Assembly (NCBI RefSeq): GCF_006440735.1 | Contig: NZ_VFUA01000010.1 | Coordinates: 44,737 to 108,736, forward strand | Length of the DNA: 64,000 nucleotides | Origin: Mesorhizobium sp. B2-7-1 | GTDB lineage: Bacteria; Pseudomonadota; Alphaproteobacteria; Rhizobiales; Rhizobiaceae | Reading direction: 5' to 3' | Shown here: positions 47,659 to 56,543 of the stretch, piece by piece | How the letters are laid out: each line of letters starts with the position of its first letter | Numbering within the stretch: position 1 is the stretch's first letter | The notes under the pieces: model-generated | Seen by the model: only the letters and a program-made list of their open reading frames with translations | Told to the model about the DNA's origin: nothing | Database searches by the model: none | Translations under genes and position numbers: made by a program

Positions 47659-48606
47659 TCAGAAACGCTCGCGGTAGTCGCGCGGGTTGGTGCCGAGCAC
47701 GCGCAGAAAGCCGCGCCGCATCGTCTCCTCGGAGCCAAAGCCGCAGCGCCGCGCCGTTTGGCGGACCGTCTGTCCCCGCTCCAGCATCCGCCGCGCCGCC
47801 TCGATCCGGATCTCCTCGATGGCGCGGGCAGGCGTGCGCCCGGTTGCCTCCTGATAGCGCCGCGAGAAACTGCGCCGGCTCATATTGGCGTGCTCGGCCA
47901 GTTGCTCCAGCGAAAGGTCGCCGCTCAGATTGTCCAGGATCCAGCCATGCAGCCGGTCGAAGCGCCCGTCGCCTTCCTGCAGCTTGAGGGTCTGGCTGAA
48001 CTGCGCCTGGCCGCCGGGGCGTTTCAGGAAGACGACCAGCTCGCGCGCCACCGCCAGCGCCATGCGCCGGCCAAGGTCGGCCTCGACGAAGGACAGCGCA
48101 AGGTCGATGCCCGCTGTCACACCCGCGGAGGTCCACACATTGCCGTCGCGGATGAAGATCGGGTCGGGTTCGAGCCGGACCGCTGGGAAGCGCTTGGCGA
48201 ACTCCGTGCAGCGTCCCCAATGGGTAACCGCACGGCGGCCGTCGAGCAGGCCGGCCTGCGCCAGCAGCATGGCGCCGCTGCAGACGGAGGCAGTGCGCGT
48301 GGCATCGCGCGAGCGGCCGACGATCCACTGCGCCAGCTCAGGGTCTTCACAGGCCGCGTTGACGCCCCATCCGCCAGGCACGATCAGCGTGTCGATAGCG
48401 AGCCCGTGCGCCGGCAGCGCTGCTGCCTCCAGCACGAGACCCGACGATGTCCTGACACGCGGCGAAGCGGCGACGACCACGACCTCATAGGCCGGCGCTT
48501 CGCCAGCCTGCGTCCTGAAGTCGTTGGCGCTGGCGAACACCTGAAGCGGTCCGCTGACATCGAGGAGCTGGATGTCGGGATAAGCGAGGATTTCGATACG
48601 GCGCAT
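47659..48606 (-). CDS. GlxA family transcriptional regulator (DJ-1/PfpI + AraC HTH)
   Basis: 315 residues. N-terminal DJ-1/PfpI-like domain (to about residue 180) with the Cys elbow ASVCSGAMLLA, followed by an AraC-type double helix-turn-helix (LSLEQLAEHANMSRRSFSRR and TVRQTARRCGFGSEETMRRGF, cut to core). Divergent from a gene encoding a protein with the same kind of DJ-1 domain, which it likely regulates. Confidence 0.92.
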   Translation of the reverse strand: MRRIEILAYPDIQLLDVSGPLQVFASANDFRTQAGEAPAYEVVVVAASPRVRTSSGLVLEAAALPAHGLAIDTLIVPGGWGVNAACEDPELAQWIVGRSRDATRTASVCSGAMLLAQAGLLDGRRAVTHWGRCTEFAKRFPAVRLEPDPIFIRDGNVWTSAGVTAGIDLALSFVEADLGRRMALAVARELVVFLKRPGGQAQFSQTLKLQEGDGRFDRLHGWILDNLSGDLSLEQLAEHANMSRRSFSRRYQEATGRTPARAIEEIRIEAARRMLERGQTVRQTARRCGFGSEETMRRGFLRVLGTNPRDYRERF

Positions 48607-48632
48607 GGGTTTGGCCTGAAACGAGGGCTGAA

Positions 48633-48646
48633 TGGCAATCGTGCCA
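48633..48646. promoter_or_regulatory. Inverted repeat in the GlxA / DJ-1 divergent promoter
   Basis: TGGCA-ATCG-TGCCA, with a further TGGC...GCCA pair at 48655-48669. The repeats sit in the 86-base gap between the two divergent genes and are candidate sites for the AraC-type regulator. Confidence 0.4.
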
Positions 48647-48692
48647 AAGCATGATGGCGTAGGCTGCCAGAAGTCAACCCAAGGAGATTCCC

Positions 48693-49397
48693 ATGTCGCT
48701 TCGTTTCGGCATCCTCGTATTTCCCAACGTCCAGCAGCTCGACCTCACCGGGCCTTATGAGGTCATGGCAACGGTCAAGGGCGCCGAGGTGGAATTGATC
48801 TGGAAGGATCGCAATCCGGTGACGTCGTCGACGCGTCTTTCCCTCACGCCGACAGCGACCTTCGACGATTGTCCGCCTCTCGACGTGCTGTGCATTCCAG
48901 GCGGTGGCGGCGTCAACGCGCTGCTGGAGGACAAGGCGGTTCTCGACTTCGTCTGGGAGCGTGCGGCACAGGCACGCTACATCACCTCGGTGTGCAGCGG
49001 CGCCTTGGTGCTCGGCGCGGCCGGCCTGCTCAAGGGCAAGCGGGCGACCACGCACTGGTATGCGCATGATTTTTTGGAGGAGTTCGGCGCGATCCCTGTC
49101 GATGCGCGGGTCGTCGAGGATGGCAAGCTGATCACCGCCGGCGGCGTCACCTCGGGCATCGATTTCGGCCTGGCGCTCGTCGCAAGGCTGCTCGGCCAGG
49201 CCGAAGCGGAAATCGTGCAGCTCTCGCTCGAATATGCGCCGGCGCCTCCCTTCCGCTCCGGCACGCCCGCCGAGGCTTCGCCTTCTGTCCTGGCGGAGGC
49301 AAAGCAGCGGCTTTCTGGTTCGAGGCGGGTGCGCGAGGAAATGTTCGCGCGCTGGCGCCAGGAGGGCGCAGCCACGCCGGCGCGCATCCGCGCCTGA
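48693..49397 (+). CDS. DJ-1/PfpI family protein, isocyanide hydratase (InhA)-like
   Basis: 234 residues. Nucleophile Cys101 in TSVCSGALVLG and Asp17 in LDLTGP fall exactly at the positions of Pseudomonas isocyanide hydratase, which hydrates isonitriles to N-formamides. AAGGAG precedes the ATG. The C-terminal tail is basic (RRVREEMFARWR). Regulation by the divergent GlxA-type protein is likely. Confidence 0.87.
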   Translation: MSLRFGILVFPNVQQLDLTGPYEVMATVKGAEVELIWKDRNPVTSSTRLSLTPTATFDDCPPLDVLCIPGGGGVNALLEDKAVLDFVWERAAQARYITSVCSGALVLGAAGLLKGKRATTHWYAHDFLEEFGAIPVDARVVEDGKLITAGGVTSGIDFGLALVARLLGQAEAEIVQLSLEYAPAPPFRSGTPAEASPSVLAEAKQRLSGSRRVREEMFARWRQEGAATPARIRA

Positions 49398-49454
49398 AAC
49401 GACAGAGCCGGATGGCAGTTGTCCACGCAGTTCGGCTCCGCCTCGTTTCGACTG

Positions 49455-49497
49455 TTGACACGTCCCCTGTGCTGTGCAGAAATTGGTTGGACCATTG
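49455..49497 (+). promoter_or_regulatory. Promoter with FadR/PdhR-type operator for the GntR operon
   Basis: TTGACA at 49455-49460 and a weak -10 (AGAAAT, 49478-49483) at 17-base spacing. Overlapping the start-site region is AATTGGT-TGG-ACCATTG (49481-49497), with the exact TGGT-n3-ACCA core bound by FadR/PdhR-type regulators. The operon's own first gene encodes such a regulator, so autoregulation is likely. Confidence 0.7.
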
Positions 49498-49519
49498 AAC
49501 CACTTTAGGCGCGACCGGC

Positions 49520-50251
49520 GTGACCGATTTCCTGCCCCCCATCCAGACGACGGCCCGCGATGACGCGGTGCTGAAGGCGTTGGCGGGGTTCGTTCGGCAA
49601 GAGGCCTTGGGCCCCGGTGAAAAACTGCCGACCGAGCGCATCCTGGCCGAACGCCTCAAGGTCAGCCGCAACACGGTGCGCGAGGCCCTGACCCGCTGGG
49701 AGGGGCTCGGCCTCGTCGAACGGCGGCAGGGCTCCGGCACCTATCTCAAGGCCGCCGTGTCGCCCGACATGCTGCACATGCCGCTGACATTGGCCGGCGG
49801 CAACGACTTCGCCGGGCTGATGTCCACGCTGGAGATCCGCCGCGCGCTGGAGGCGGAGGCCGCGGCCCTTTGCGCCATTCGTGCCGGAAAGGCCGAGATC
49901 GCCCAGATCGAGCGCAAGCTCGACATCATGGAAGAGGCCTTCCGGACCCGCGCCGGCATGTCCTCGGACGAGGATTGGGAATTCCACCAGGCGGTCTTCC
50001 GGGCCTCGGGCAACCCGCTGTTCGAGCAGATCATCGCCGCCATGTACGAGATGTTCCACCGCTTCTGGGAACATCCGCTCGGCGTGCGCGATTTCGGCCA
50101 CGCCAGCTTCCCCTACCACCGCACCATCTTCGACCGCATCGCAGCGCGTGACCCCGACGGCGCTCGCGCCGAGGCGCTGAAGCTGATCGCCACCGTCGAG
50201 GACGATCTGAAGCGCGGTGCCGCCAACCTCAAACTTTCGGACCGCAGATGA
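49520..50251 (+). CDS. FadR/GntR family transcriptional regulator
   Basis: 243 residues from a GTG. Winged helix at about residues 14-75 (LPTERILAERLKVSRNTVREAL, core KVSRNTVREAL) and an FCD effector domain with FHQAVFRASGN and the HRTIFDRIAARD metal site. First gene of an operon with a trans-sulfuration enzyme and a CUT1 importer; overlaps the next gene by four bases. Confidence 0.92.
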   Translation: MTDFLPPIQTTARDDAVLKALAGFVRQEALGPGEKLPTERILAERLKVSRNTVREALTRWEGLGLVERRQGSGTYLKAAVSPDMLHMPLTLAGGNDFAGLMSTLEIRRALEAEAAALCAIRAGKAEIAQIERKLDIMEEAFRTRAGMSSDEDWEFHQAVFRASGNPLFEQIIAAMYEMFHRFWEHPLGVRDFGHASFPYHRTIFDRIAARDPDGARAEALKLIATVEDDLKRGAANLKLSDRR

Positions 50252-51450
50252 ACGAGCAGCCAAACACTTTCGATCCGGCCTCCCTGGCCAGCGACTATCT
50301 CGGCGAGGCGGCGACGCTTCTGGCGCATGACGAGCCGTTTCCCGGCGGCGCGGTGGTGCCGCCGATCTACCAGACGTCGCTGTTCACCTTCGCCAACTAC
50401 GCCGACATGGCCGACACTTTTGCCGGCAGAAGAAAGCAGCCGATCTATTCGCGCGGCGACAATCCGACGGTGATGGAATTCGAAAAGCGCGTGGCGGCGC
50501 TCGAAGGCGCCGAAGCCGCGCGCGGCTTCTCCAGCGGCATGGCGGCGATCAGCGCCACCGTGCTCGCCTTCGTCGGCGCCGGCGAGCGCATGGTCGCCGT
50601 GCGCAACTGCTATGGCGACGCCTATCGGCTGTTCGAGCGCCTGTTCCCGCGGTTGCACATCAAGGTCGACTATGTCGACGGCGCCGATCCTGATGCGGTC
50701 GCCGCGGCACTTCCCGGCGCCAGGCTGCTCTACCTCGAAAGCCCGACCTCGATGATGTTCGAGCTGCAGGACCTGGAGCATCTGACGCGGCTGGCGAAGG
50801 AACAGGGCATCGTCACCACCATCGACAATTCCTGGGCCACCCCCGTCTTCCAGAAGCCGATCTCGCACGGCGTCGACCTGGTGCTGCATTCGGCTTCCAA
50901 ATATCTGAGCGGCCACAGCGACACCGTCGCCGGCGTGGTGGCGGGCTCGGCTGCCCACATCAAGCACATCAACGAGCAGACCTATTCCCAGCTCGGCGGC
51001 AAGCTGTCGCCCTTCGAAGGCTGGCTCTTGCTGCGCGGCCTACGCACGCTACCGCTGCGCCTGCCGCATCACATGAAGAGCGGGCTCACCATCGCCGAGC
51101 GGCTCAAGGCGCATGGCAAGGTCGAGCGGGTCAACCACCCCGCCTATTCCAACCACCCCGGCAAGAAGACTTTAGCCGGCTATGCCGGGCTGTTCTCCTT
51201 CGAGGTCACCGAGGATGTCGACATTCCGGCTTTCGTCGATGCACTGAAATTCTTCCGCATCGGCGTCAGCTGGGGCGGCCATGAAAGCCTGGTCGTGCCG
51301 GCAAAAGCCTCGCTCGAGCAGACGCCGGGCATCAATTCGATGGCGCGCTTCGGCGTCAGCCCCCGAACCATCCGCTTCAATGTCGGATTGGAAAATGTCG
51401 AGGACCTCTGGGCCGACATAGCCCAGGCCTTCGACAAGTCAAAAAAATAA
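50248..51450 (+). CDS. Cys/Met metabolism PLP-dependent enzyme (cystathionine gamma-synthase/beta-lyase type)
   Basis: 400 residues. PLP-binding Lys218 in HSASKYLSGH, Tyr67 and Arg69 in YSRGDNPT, cofactor Asp193 in IDNSWATP. It belongs to the trans-sulfuration family, whose members make or cleave C-S bonds. It is coupled to the regulator gene (ATGA) and followed 25 bases later by a sugar-type receptor, an unusual setting. The reaction (synthase, lyase or methionine gamma-lyase) cannot be fixed from motifs. Confidence 0.9.
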   Translation: MNEQPNTFDPASLASDYLGEAATLLAHDEPFPGGAVVPPIYQTSLFTFANYADMADTFAGRRKQPIYSRGDNPTVMEFEKRVAALEGAEAARGFSSGMAAISATVLAFVGAGERMVAVRNCYGDAYRLFERLFPRLHIKVDYVDGADPDAVAAALPGARLLYLESPTSMMFELQDLEHLTRLAKEQGIVTTIDNSWATPVFQKPISHGVDLVLHSASKYLSGHSDTVAGVVAGSAAHIKHINEQTYSQLGGKLSPFEGWLLLRGLRTLPLRLPHHMKSGLTIAERLKAHGKVERVNHPAYSNHPGKKTLAGYAGLFSFEVTEDVDIPAFVDALKFFRIGVSWGGHESLVVPAKASLEQTPGINSMARFGVSPRTIRFNVGLENVEDLWADIAQAFDKSKK

Positions 51451-51475
51451 CGGATCGAAAATGGGAGTCCTGAAC

Positions 51476-52753
51476 ATGAAAAGACTGACCTTCATGCTCG
51501 CCGCCGTCGCCGGCCTGGCGGTTTCCGCCAGCGGCGCGCTGGCCGACACCACCATCAAGCTGGTCGAGGTCATCACCAGCCCGCCGCGCACCGAATTCCT
51601 GAAGAAGCAGATCGCGGAATTCGAGACCGCCAATCCGGGCATCAAGGTGGAAGTGGTCTCGCTGCCCTGGGGCCAGGCCTTCGAGAAGTTCCTCACCATG
51701 GTGCAGGCCGGCGACACGCCCGACGTCGTCGAGATGCCGGAACGCTGGATGGGCCTCTACGCCAACAATGGTCAGCTCGAGGATCTCGGTCCCTTCATGG
51801 CCAAATGGGACGACGCCAAGACGCTCGGCGACCGCGCCAAGCAGTTCGGCTCGACCGTCAACAACACGCAGTTCATGATCCCCTACGGCTACTACGTGAA
51901 TGCGCTGTTCTGGAACAAGAAGCTGTTCAAGGAAGCCGGCCTCGACGGCCCGCCAGCCACGCTCGACGAATTCGTCGCCGATTCCAAGAAGATCTCGGCC
52001 ATTCCCGGCAAATACGGCTACTGCCTGCGCGGCGGGCCCGGCGCCTTCAACGGGATGCACATGTTCATGAACATCGCCGCCGGCAAGGGTGGCTATTTCA
52101 ACGAAGACGGTACCTCGACCATCAATGACGAAGGCTCGGTCAAGGGCCTGCAGATGCTGGCCGACATGTACAAGAGCGGCCTGGCGCCGAAGGACGCCGT
52201 GAGCTGGGGCTTCAACGAAACGGTGACCGGCTTCTATTCCGGCACCTGCGCCATGCTCAACCAGGACCCTGACGCGCTGCTCGGCATCGCCGACAAGATG
52301 AGCGCCGACGACTTCGCCGTCGCGCCGTTACCCGTCGGCCCGAGCGGCAAATCCTATCCGACGCTGGGCTATGCCGGCTGGGCGATGTTCGCCAACTCCC
52401 AGCACAAGGACGAGGCCTGGAAGCTGATGGCGACGCTGCTTTCGCCGAAGGACAATCTGGAATGGGCCAAGGAAGTCGGCGTCGTGCCGATCCACAACGG
52501 CGCAGACCAGGACGCCCATTTCAAGACCGAGCAGTTCAAGGGCTGGTTCACCGAGCTCAGCGACAGCTCGAAATATGAAATGGTGACGCCGCCGACGCAT
52601 CTGGAAAACCTCGGCAACTTCGTCGACCAGGTGGCGATCAAGAATTTCCAGGAAGTTCTGCTCGGCCAGAAGCCGGCCAAGCAGGTGGCCGACGAATGGG
52701 CGGCGTTCCTGACCAAGGAACAGCAGGACTGGCTGGCCAAGAACAAGAAGTGA
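51476..52753 (+). CDS. CUT1 ABC transporter extracellular substrate-binding protein
   Basis: 425 residues with a signal peptide of about 24 residues (SGALAD). GGGAG lies seven bases before the ATG at 51476; ATG 51461 would add an upstream MGVLN. MalE-type features: FEKFLTMVQAGDTPDVVEMPERW (core QAGDTPDVVEMP) and TLGYAGWAMFANSQHKDEAW (core GYAGWAMFAN). The ligand is unknown; the linked trans-sulfuration enzyme suggests it may not be a simple sugar. Confidence 0.9.
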   Translation: MKRLTFMLAAVAGLAVSASGALADTTIKLVEVITSPPRTEFLKKQIAEFETANPGIKVEVVSLPWGQAFEKFLTMVQAGDTPDVVEMPERWMGLYANNGQLEDLGPFMAKWDDAKTLGDRAKQFGSTVNNTQFMIPYGYYVNALFWNKKLFKEAGLDGPPATLDEFVADSKKISAIPGKYGYCLRGGPGAFNGMHMFMNIAAGKGGYFNEDGTSTINDEGSVKGLQMLADMYKSGLAPKDAVSWGFNETVTGFYSGTCAMLNQDPDALLGIADKMSADDFAVAPLPVGPSGKSYPTLGYAGWAMFANSQHKDEAWKLMATLLSPKDNLEWAKEVGVVPIHNGADQDAHFKTEQFKGWFTELSDSSKYEMVTPPTHLENLGNFVDQVAIKNFQEVLLGQKPAKQVADEWAAFLTKEQQDWLAKNKK

Positions 52754-52761
52754 CCTTCTTT

Positions 52762-52845
52762 CCTTCTCTCCCTTTGACGGCGAGAAGGCGTCACGCGATG
52801 CATGCCGCCCAAAAGTGCGAAGCGGTTTTGGGACAACGACATGCA
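52762..52845. repeat. Intergenic palindromic repeat, rhizobial type
   Basis: CCTTCTC/GAGAAGG arms (52762-52768, 52782-52788), then a nested palindrome with outer TGCATG/CATGCA (52799-52804, 52840-52845) and inner CCCAAAA/TTTTGGG (52808-52814, 52826-52832). The AAAAGTGCGAAGCGGTTTTGG stretch, core GTGCGAAGCGG, resembles a repeat seen throughout rhizobial genomes. It lies between the receptor and permease genes. Confidence 0.65.
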
Positions 52846-52857
52846 CGGAAATGCCCG

Positions 52858-52940
52858 GATGAGGGGCAGCGCCAAGTTCTGCGAGCATAGCGCTGCCCCT
52901 CATCTGCCTGCCGGCATCCTCTCCCCGTGAGCGGGGAGAA
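52858..52940. repeat. RIME-like palindromic element
   Basis: Two adjacent stem-loops: 15-base perfect arms at 52858-52872 and 52890-52904, then TCTCCCCG/CGGGGAGA (52920-52927, 52932-52939). The CATCTGCCTGCCGGCATCCTCTCCCCG order, core CTGCCTGCCGGCATC, resembles the Rhizobium intergenic mosaic elements. No coding sequence. It may also act as the post-receptor attenuator. Confidence 0.65.
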
Positions 52941-52984
52941 GGAGGCTGCCGTCTCCGGCACCAACCCTCCAACGCGAGCACCGT

Positions 52985-53908
52985 ATGACCTACGCAGTGT
53001 CCGAAGTCCGATCCGTCGCCCGGCCGCGCAAGCAGCGGCTGACAAAGGCCGCGATCGAGCCATGGCTCTATCTTTCGCCGGCTATCGTCCTGCTGGTCCT
53101 GGTGCTTCTGGTGCCGCTGATCATCGGCATCAGCTATTCCTTCCGCAAATTCTCGGCCTTCAAGTCGCAATATGTCGGCCTTGCCCAGTACCAGGCGATG
53201 TTTTCGGACCAGGTGCTCGGCCAGGCGCTGATCAACACGCTGTGGTGGACGGTCGCCAGCCTGTTCTTTCAGTTCTTCCTCGGGCTGGGTCTGGCGCTGC
53301 TGCTCGACAAGCCCTTCTACGGGCGCAAGGTCGTGCAGGCGGTGGTGTTCCTGCCCTGGGCGGTGCCGTCCTTCCTCTCGGGCCTCACCTGGGCCTGGCT
53401 GTTCAACCCGATCATCGGGCCGCTGCCGCACTGGCTGTTCGCGCTGGGCTTGAAGGCTGAGCCGACCAATGTGCTTTCCGATCCCGCCACCGCAATGTGG
53501 GGACCGATCGTCGCCAACATCTGGTTCGGCATCCCCTTCTTCGCCATCACGCTGCTCGCCGCGCTGAAGTCGATCCCGTCCGAACTGCATGAGGCGGCGG
53601 CCATCGACGGCGCCTCGCCCTGGCAGCGCTTCACCAAGGTGACGCTGCCCTTCCTGGCACCGACCATTGTCATCACGGTCATGCTGCGCACCATCTGGAT
53701 CGCCACTTTCGCCGACCTGATCTTCGTCATGACCGAGGGCGGGCCGGCCGGCTCGACCAGCACGGTGCCGGTCTACATCTATGTCAGTGCCTTCAAATCG
53801 CTGGACAAAGGCTATGCGTCGGCGGTGGCGGTGCTGCTTCTGGTGCTGCTCATCGCCTACGCCATCGGGCTGATCGCCATCCGCCGCACGCTGGTGAGGC
53901 ACGTCTGA
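52985..53908 (+). CDS. CUT1 sugar ABC transporter permease (MalF type)
   Basis: 307 residues, six hydrophobic segments after a polar N-terminus, EAA loop EAAAIDGASPWQRFTKVTLP. It begins after the repeat block and shares one base with the following gene's start. Confidence 0.92.
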   Translation: MTYAVSEVRSVARPRKQRLTKAAIEPWLYLSPAIVLLVLVLLVPLIIGISYSFRKFSAFKSQYVGLAQYQAMFSDQVLGQALINTLWWTVASLFFQFFLGLGLALLLDKPFYGRKVVQAVVFLPWAVPSFLSGLTWAWLFNPIIGPLPHWLFALGLKAEPTNVLSDPATAMWGPIVANIWFGIPFFAITLLAALKSIPSELHEAAAIDGASPWQRFTKVTLPFLAPTIVITVMLRTIWIATFADLIFVMTEGGPAGSTSTVPVYIYVSAFKSLDKGYASAVAVLLLVLLIAYAIGLIAIRRTLVRHV

Positions 53909-54756
53909 TGATCGCCGGTCGCTCCAACTCCTCGCGCATTTTCGGCGGCATCGGCCTCTACGCGGCAATAGCCGCTTACGTGATCTTCGCGCTGTTCCCG
54001 ATCTTCTGGACCCTGAAGATCTCGGTGACGCCCGAGCGCCTCCTCTACTCCGAAGGCATCACCTTCTGGCCGTCGCAGACGACGCTCAAGAATTTTGCCA
54101 CGGTGTTGGAAGCCTCCGACTTTCCGCGCTATTTCCTCAACAGCGTCATCGTCTCGGTGTCGACGGCGGCGTTCGTCACGATCATCGCCACGCTCGCCGG
54201 CTACGCCATGTCGCGCTTCACCTTTCGCGGCAAGGCGACGCTGGCGATCCTGTTGCTGCTGACCCAGACCTTCCCGCTGGTCATGGTCATCCCGCCGATC
54301 TACCGCATCATGGGCGATCTCGGCCTGACCAACAGCCTGATCGGGCTGATCATCATCTACACCGCCTTCAACACCGCCTTCGCCACCTTTCTCATGCAGT
54401 CCTTCTTCGACGGCATCCCGAAGGACCTGGAGGAGGCGGCGATGATCGACGGCTGCACGCGGGCGCAGGCGATGCGTCGAGTGATCGTGCCGCTGACCTT
54501 GCCCGGCATGGGCGCGACGCTAGGCTTCGTCTTCACCGCCGCCTGGAGCGAATTGCTGTTCGCGCTGATGCTGATCTCCAGCGACGAGCAGAAGACCTTT
54601 GCCGTCGGCCTGCTCACTTTCATTGGCAAGTTCGCCGTCGACTGGGGGCAGATGATGGCAGCGTCCATCCTGGCACTGATCCCGGTCTGCGTCTTCTTCG
54701 CCTTCCTGCAACGCTATCTCGTCACCGGCCTCACCGCCGGCGCGGTCAAAGGATAA
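53908..54756 (+). CDS. CUT1 sugar ABC transporter permease (MalG type)
   Basis: 282 residues, six hydrophobic segments, EAA loop EEAAMIDGCTRAQAMRRVIV and the C-terminal VTGLTAGAVKG. The start overlaps the stop of the preceding permease by one base. Confidence 0.92.
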   Translation: MIAGRSNSSRIFGGIGLYAAIAAYVIFALFPIFWTLKISVTPERLLYSEGITFWPSQTTLKNFATVLEASDFPRYFLNSVIVSVSTAAFVTIIATLAGYAMSRFTFRGKATLAILLLLTQTFPLVMVIPPIYRIMGDLGLTNSLIGLIIIYTAFNTAFATFLMQSFFDGIPKDLEEAAMIDGCTRAQAMRRVIVPLTLPGMGATLGFVFTAAWSELLFALMLISSDEQKTFAVGLLTFIGKFAVDWGQMMAASILALIPVCVFFAFLQRYLVTGLTAGAVKG

Positions 54757-54759
54757 AAG

Positions 54760-55827
54760 ATGGCTTCCGTCACGCTGCAAAACGTCGAGAAGGATTACGG
54801 CGCGCTGCGCATCCTGCACGGCGTCGATCTGGAAATCGCCGACGGCGAATTCGTCGTGCTGGTCGGCCCTTCGGGCTGCGGCAAGTCCACGCTCTTGCGC
54901 ATGATCGCCGGCCTCGAAGAGGTCACCGGTGGCGAGATCCATATCGGCGAGCGCCTGGTCAACGACGTCGCGCCGAAGGACCGCGACATCGCCATGGTGT
55001 TCCAGTCCTATGCGCTCTACCCGCATATGGATGTCTCCTCGAACATGGGCTTCAGCCTGCTGTTGAAGAAGGCCGAGAAGACGGCGATCGACGACAGGGT
55101 GGGCGCCGCCGCCAAGCGGCTCGGCCTCGACCCCTATCTCGGCCGCCTGCCGCGCCAGCTTTCCGGTGGCCAGCGCCAGCGCGTCGCCATGGGCCGCGCC
55201 ATCGTGCGCGACCCGAAGGTGTTCCTGTTCGACGAGCCGCTCTCCAACCTCGACGCCAAATTGCGCGTCCATATGCGCGCCGAGATCAAGGCGCTGCACC
55301 AGCAGCTCAAGACCACTTCGGTCTATGTCACCCACGACCAGGTCGAGGCGATGACCATGGCCGACCGCATCGTCGTCATGCATGACGGTTACGTGCAGCA
55401 GGTCGGCCGTCCGCTCGAACTCTACGACCGGCCGGCCAACACCTTCGTCGCCGGCTTCATCGGCTCGCCAGGCATGAATTTCTTGCCGGCTAAGGTGGCC
55501 AAGGGCGGCAAGGTCGACGCCGTGCTCGCCGACGGCCAGAAGCTGCGATTGCCGGATGGCCTGCCACTGAGCGATGGCGATGCGCTGACCATCGGTCTTA
55601 GGCCCGAGCACATCAAGCTGGTCGACGATGGCGCGCTCAAGGCCAAGGTCGAGGTGGTCGAGCCGCTCGGCCTGTCGACGCAGTTCTATGTCAGGCTGGC
55701 CAACCAGCAGATCTGCGTCTTCGTCATGGGCCGCAGTGACGTGAGGCCGGGCGACACCATCCGCCTCGCCGCCGATCCGGCGGCGCTGCATCTCTTCGAT
55801 CCGAAGAGCGGAAACCGGATCGGCTAG
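54760..55827 (+). CDS. CUT1 ABC transporter ATP-binding protein (UgpC/MalK type)
   Basis: 355 residues. Walker A GPSGCGKST, signature LSGGQRQRV, Walker B FLFDEPLSNLDA, VTHDQVEA switch and a C-terminal TOBE domain (TIGLRPEHIK). Last gene of the operon beginning at 49520; it begins three bases after the permease. Confidence 0.93.
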   Translation: MASVTLQNVEKDYGALRILHGVDLEIADGEFVVLVGPSGCGKSTLLRMIAGLEEVTGGEIHIGERLVNDVAPKDRDIAMVFQSYALYPHMDVSSNMGFSLLLKKAEKTAIDDRVGAAAKRLGLDPYLGRLPRQLSGGQRQRVAMGRAIVRDPKVFLFDEPLSNLDAKLRVHMRAEIKALHQQLKTTSVYVTHDQVEAMTMADRIVVMHDGYVQQVGRPLELYDRPANTFVAGFIGSPGMNFLPAKVAKGGKVDAVLADGQKLRLPDGLPLSDGDALTIGLRPEHIKLVDDGALKAKVEVVEPLGLSTQFYVRLANQQICVFVMGRSDVRPGDTIRLAADPAALHLFDPKSGNRIG

Positions 55828-55896
55828 GGCGTCGATGCAGGCCGGAGGACCGTAGGCTAAAATCGTCCCTGTTGATTCGTCTCGACAGGAAATCGC

Positions 55897-56382
55897 ATGA
55901 GCAAGGCTCTCGGCACATTCGCACTGGTCACGGTTTTGAGCGCCTTGCTGATGGCGCTGTCACTGGCCGTGGCGAGGCACGGTTATCCCTATGGCGCGTA
56001 TGGCGTGAAGCGTCTCGACGGCATCGCCGACGCCGGCTCCTTCCTGGCGATCGCCGCCGTGTATTTCTTTGGCGCGACGCTGATGATGATCCTGCCGATC
56101 CGCGCCGCCGGCATCGTGCTGACCCATGCCGCCGACGCGATCTTCTGGGCGACGCTCATGCTGTTTTCGACCATCGTCGGCTCGCTGCTCGCCAGATGGG
56201 CCTTCGGCCAGCATGAGGTGCTTTGGGCGCTTTTCAACTGGCGTTTCCTGTTCGTCGCGGCGATCGTGGCGGCACACCTCACCATGAACGATCTTCGCCG
56301 CAATATCCTGCTCAGAAGCCTGTTCTTCGTCGTCTTCGGCGCGGTCACGCTCGCCTGCCTGTTCTGGTCGTTCTCGACCTGA
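55897..56382 (+). CDS. Small hypothetical membrane protein
   Basis: 161 residues with four or five hydrophobic segments and few charged loops; no family recognised. There is an AGGAAA seven bases before the ATG. It stands alone between the importer operon and the aldehyde dehydrogenase gene and is followed directly by a repeat element. Confidence 0.75.
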   Translation: MSKALGTFALVTVLSALLMALSLAVARHGYPYGAYGVKRLDGIADAGSFLAIAAVYFFGATLMMILPIRAAGIVLTHAADAIFWATLMLFSTIVGSLLARWAFGQHEVLWALFNWRFLFVAAIVAAHLTMNDLRRNILLRSLFFVVFGAVTLACLFWSFST

Positions 56383-56397
56383 CGCGATCCGGCTTCA

Positions 56398-56499
56398 GAG
56401 CAATTCCAGGAAAAGTGTGGGCGGTTTTCCGTCCGGAATTGCGTCAAACAAGGAGATAGAGCGGTTCGCCGTTTCCCTGAAACGGTGAACGCTCTAGGT
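56398..56499. repeat. Mesorhizobium-type intergenic repeat
   Basis: Two palindromes: CAATTCC/GGAATTG (56401-56407, 56435-56441) enclosing AAAA...TTTT, then TAGAGCG/CGCTCTA (56457-56463, 56490-56496) enclosing CCGTTTC/GAAACGG (56469-56475, 56479-56485). This block, with its AAAAGTGTGGGCGGTTTTCC core, looks like a repeat scattered in Mesorhizobium genomes and ends in a possible hairpin. Confidence 0.65.
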
Positions 56500-56543
56500 T
56501 TAAGATCGCGGGTAGACCTCCTCCCGGACAATGACTATATCAT

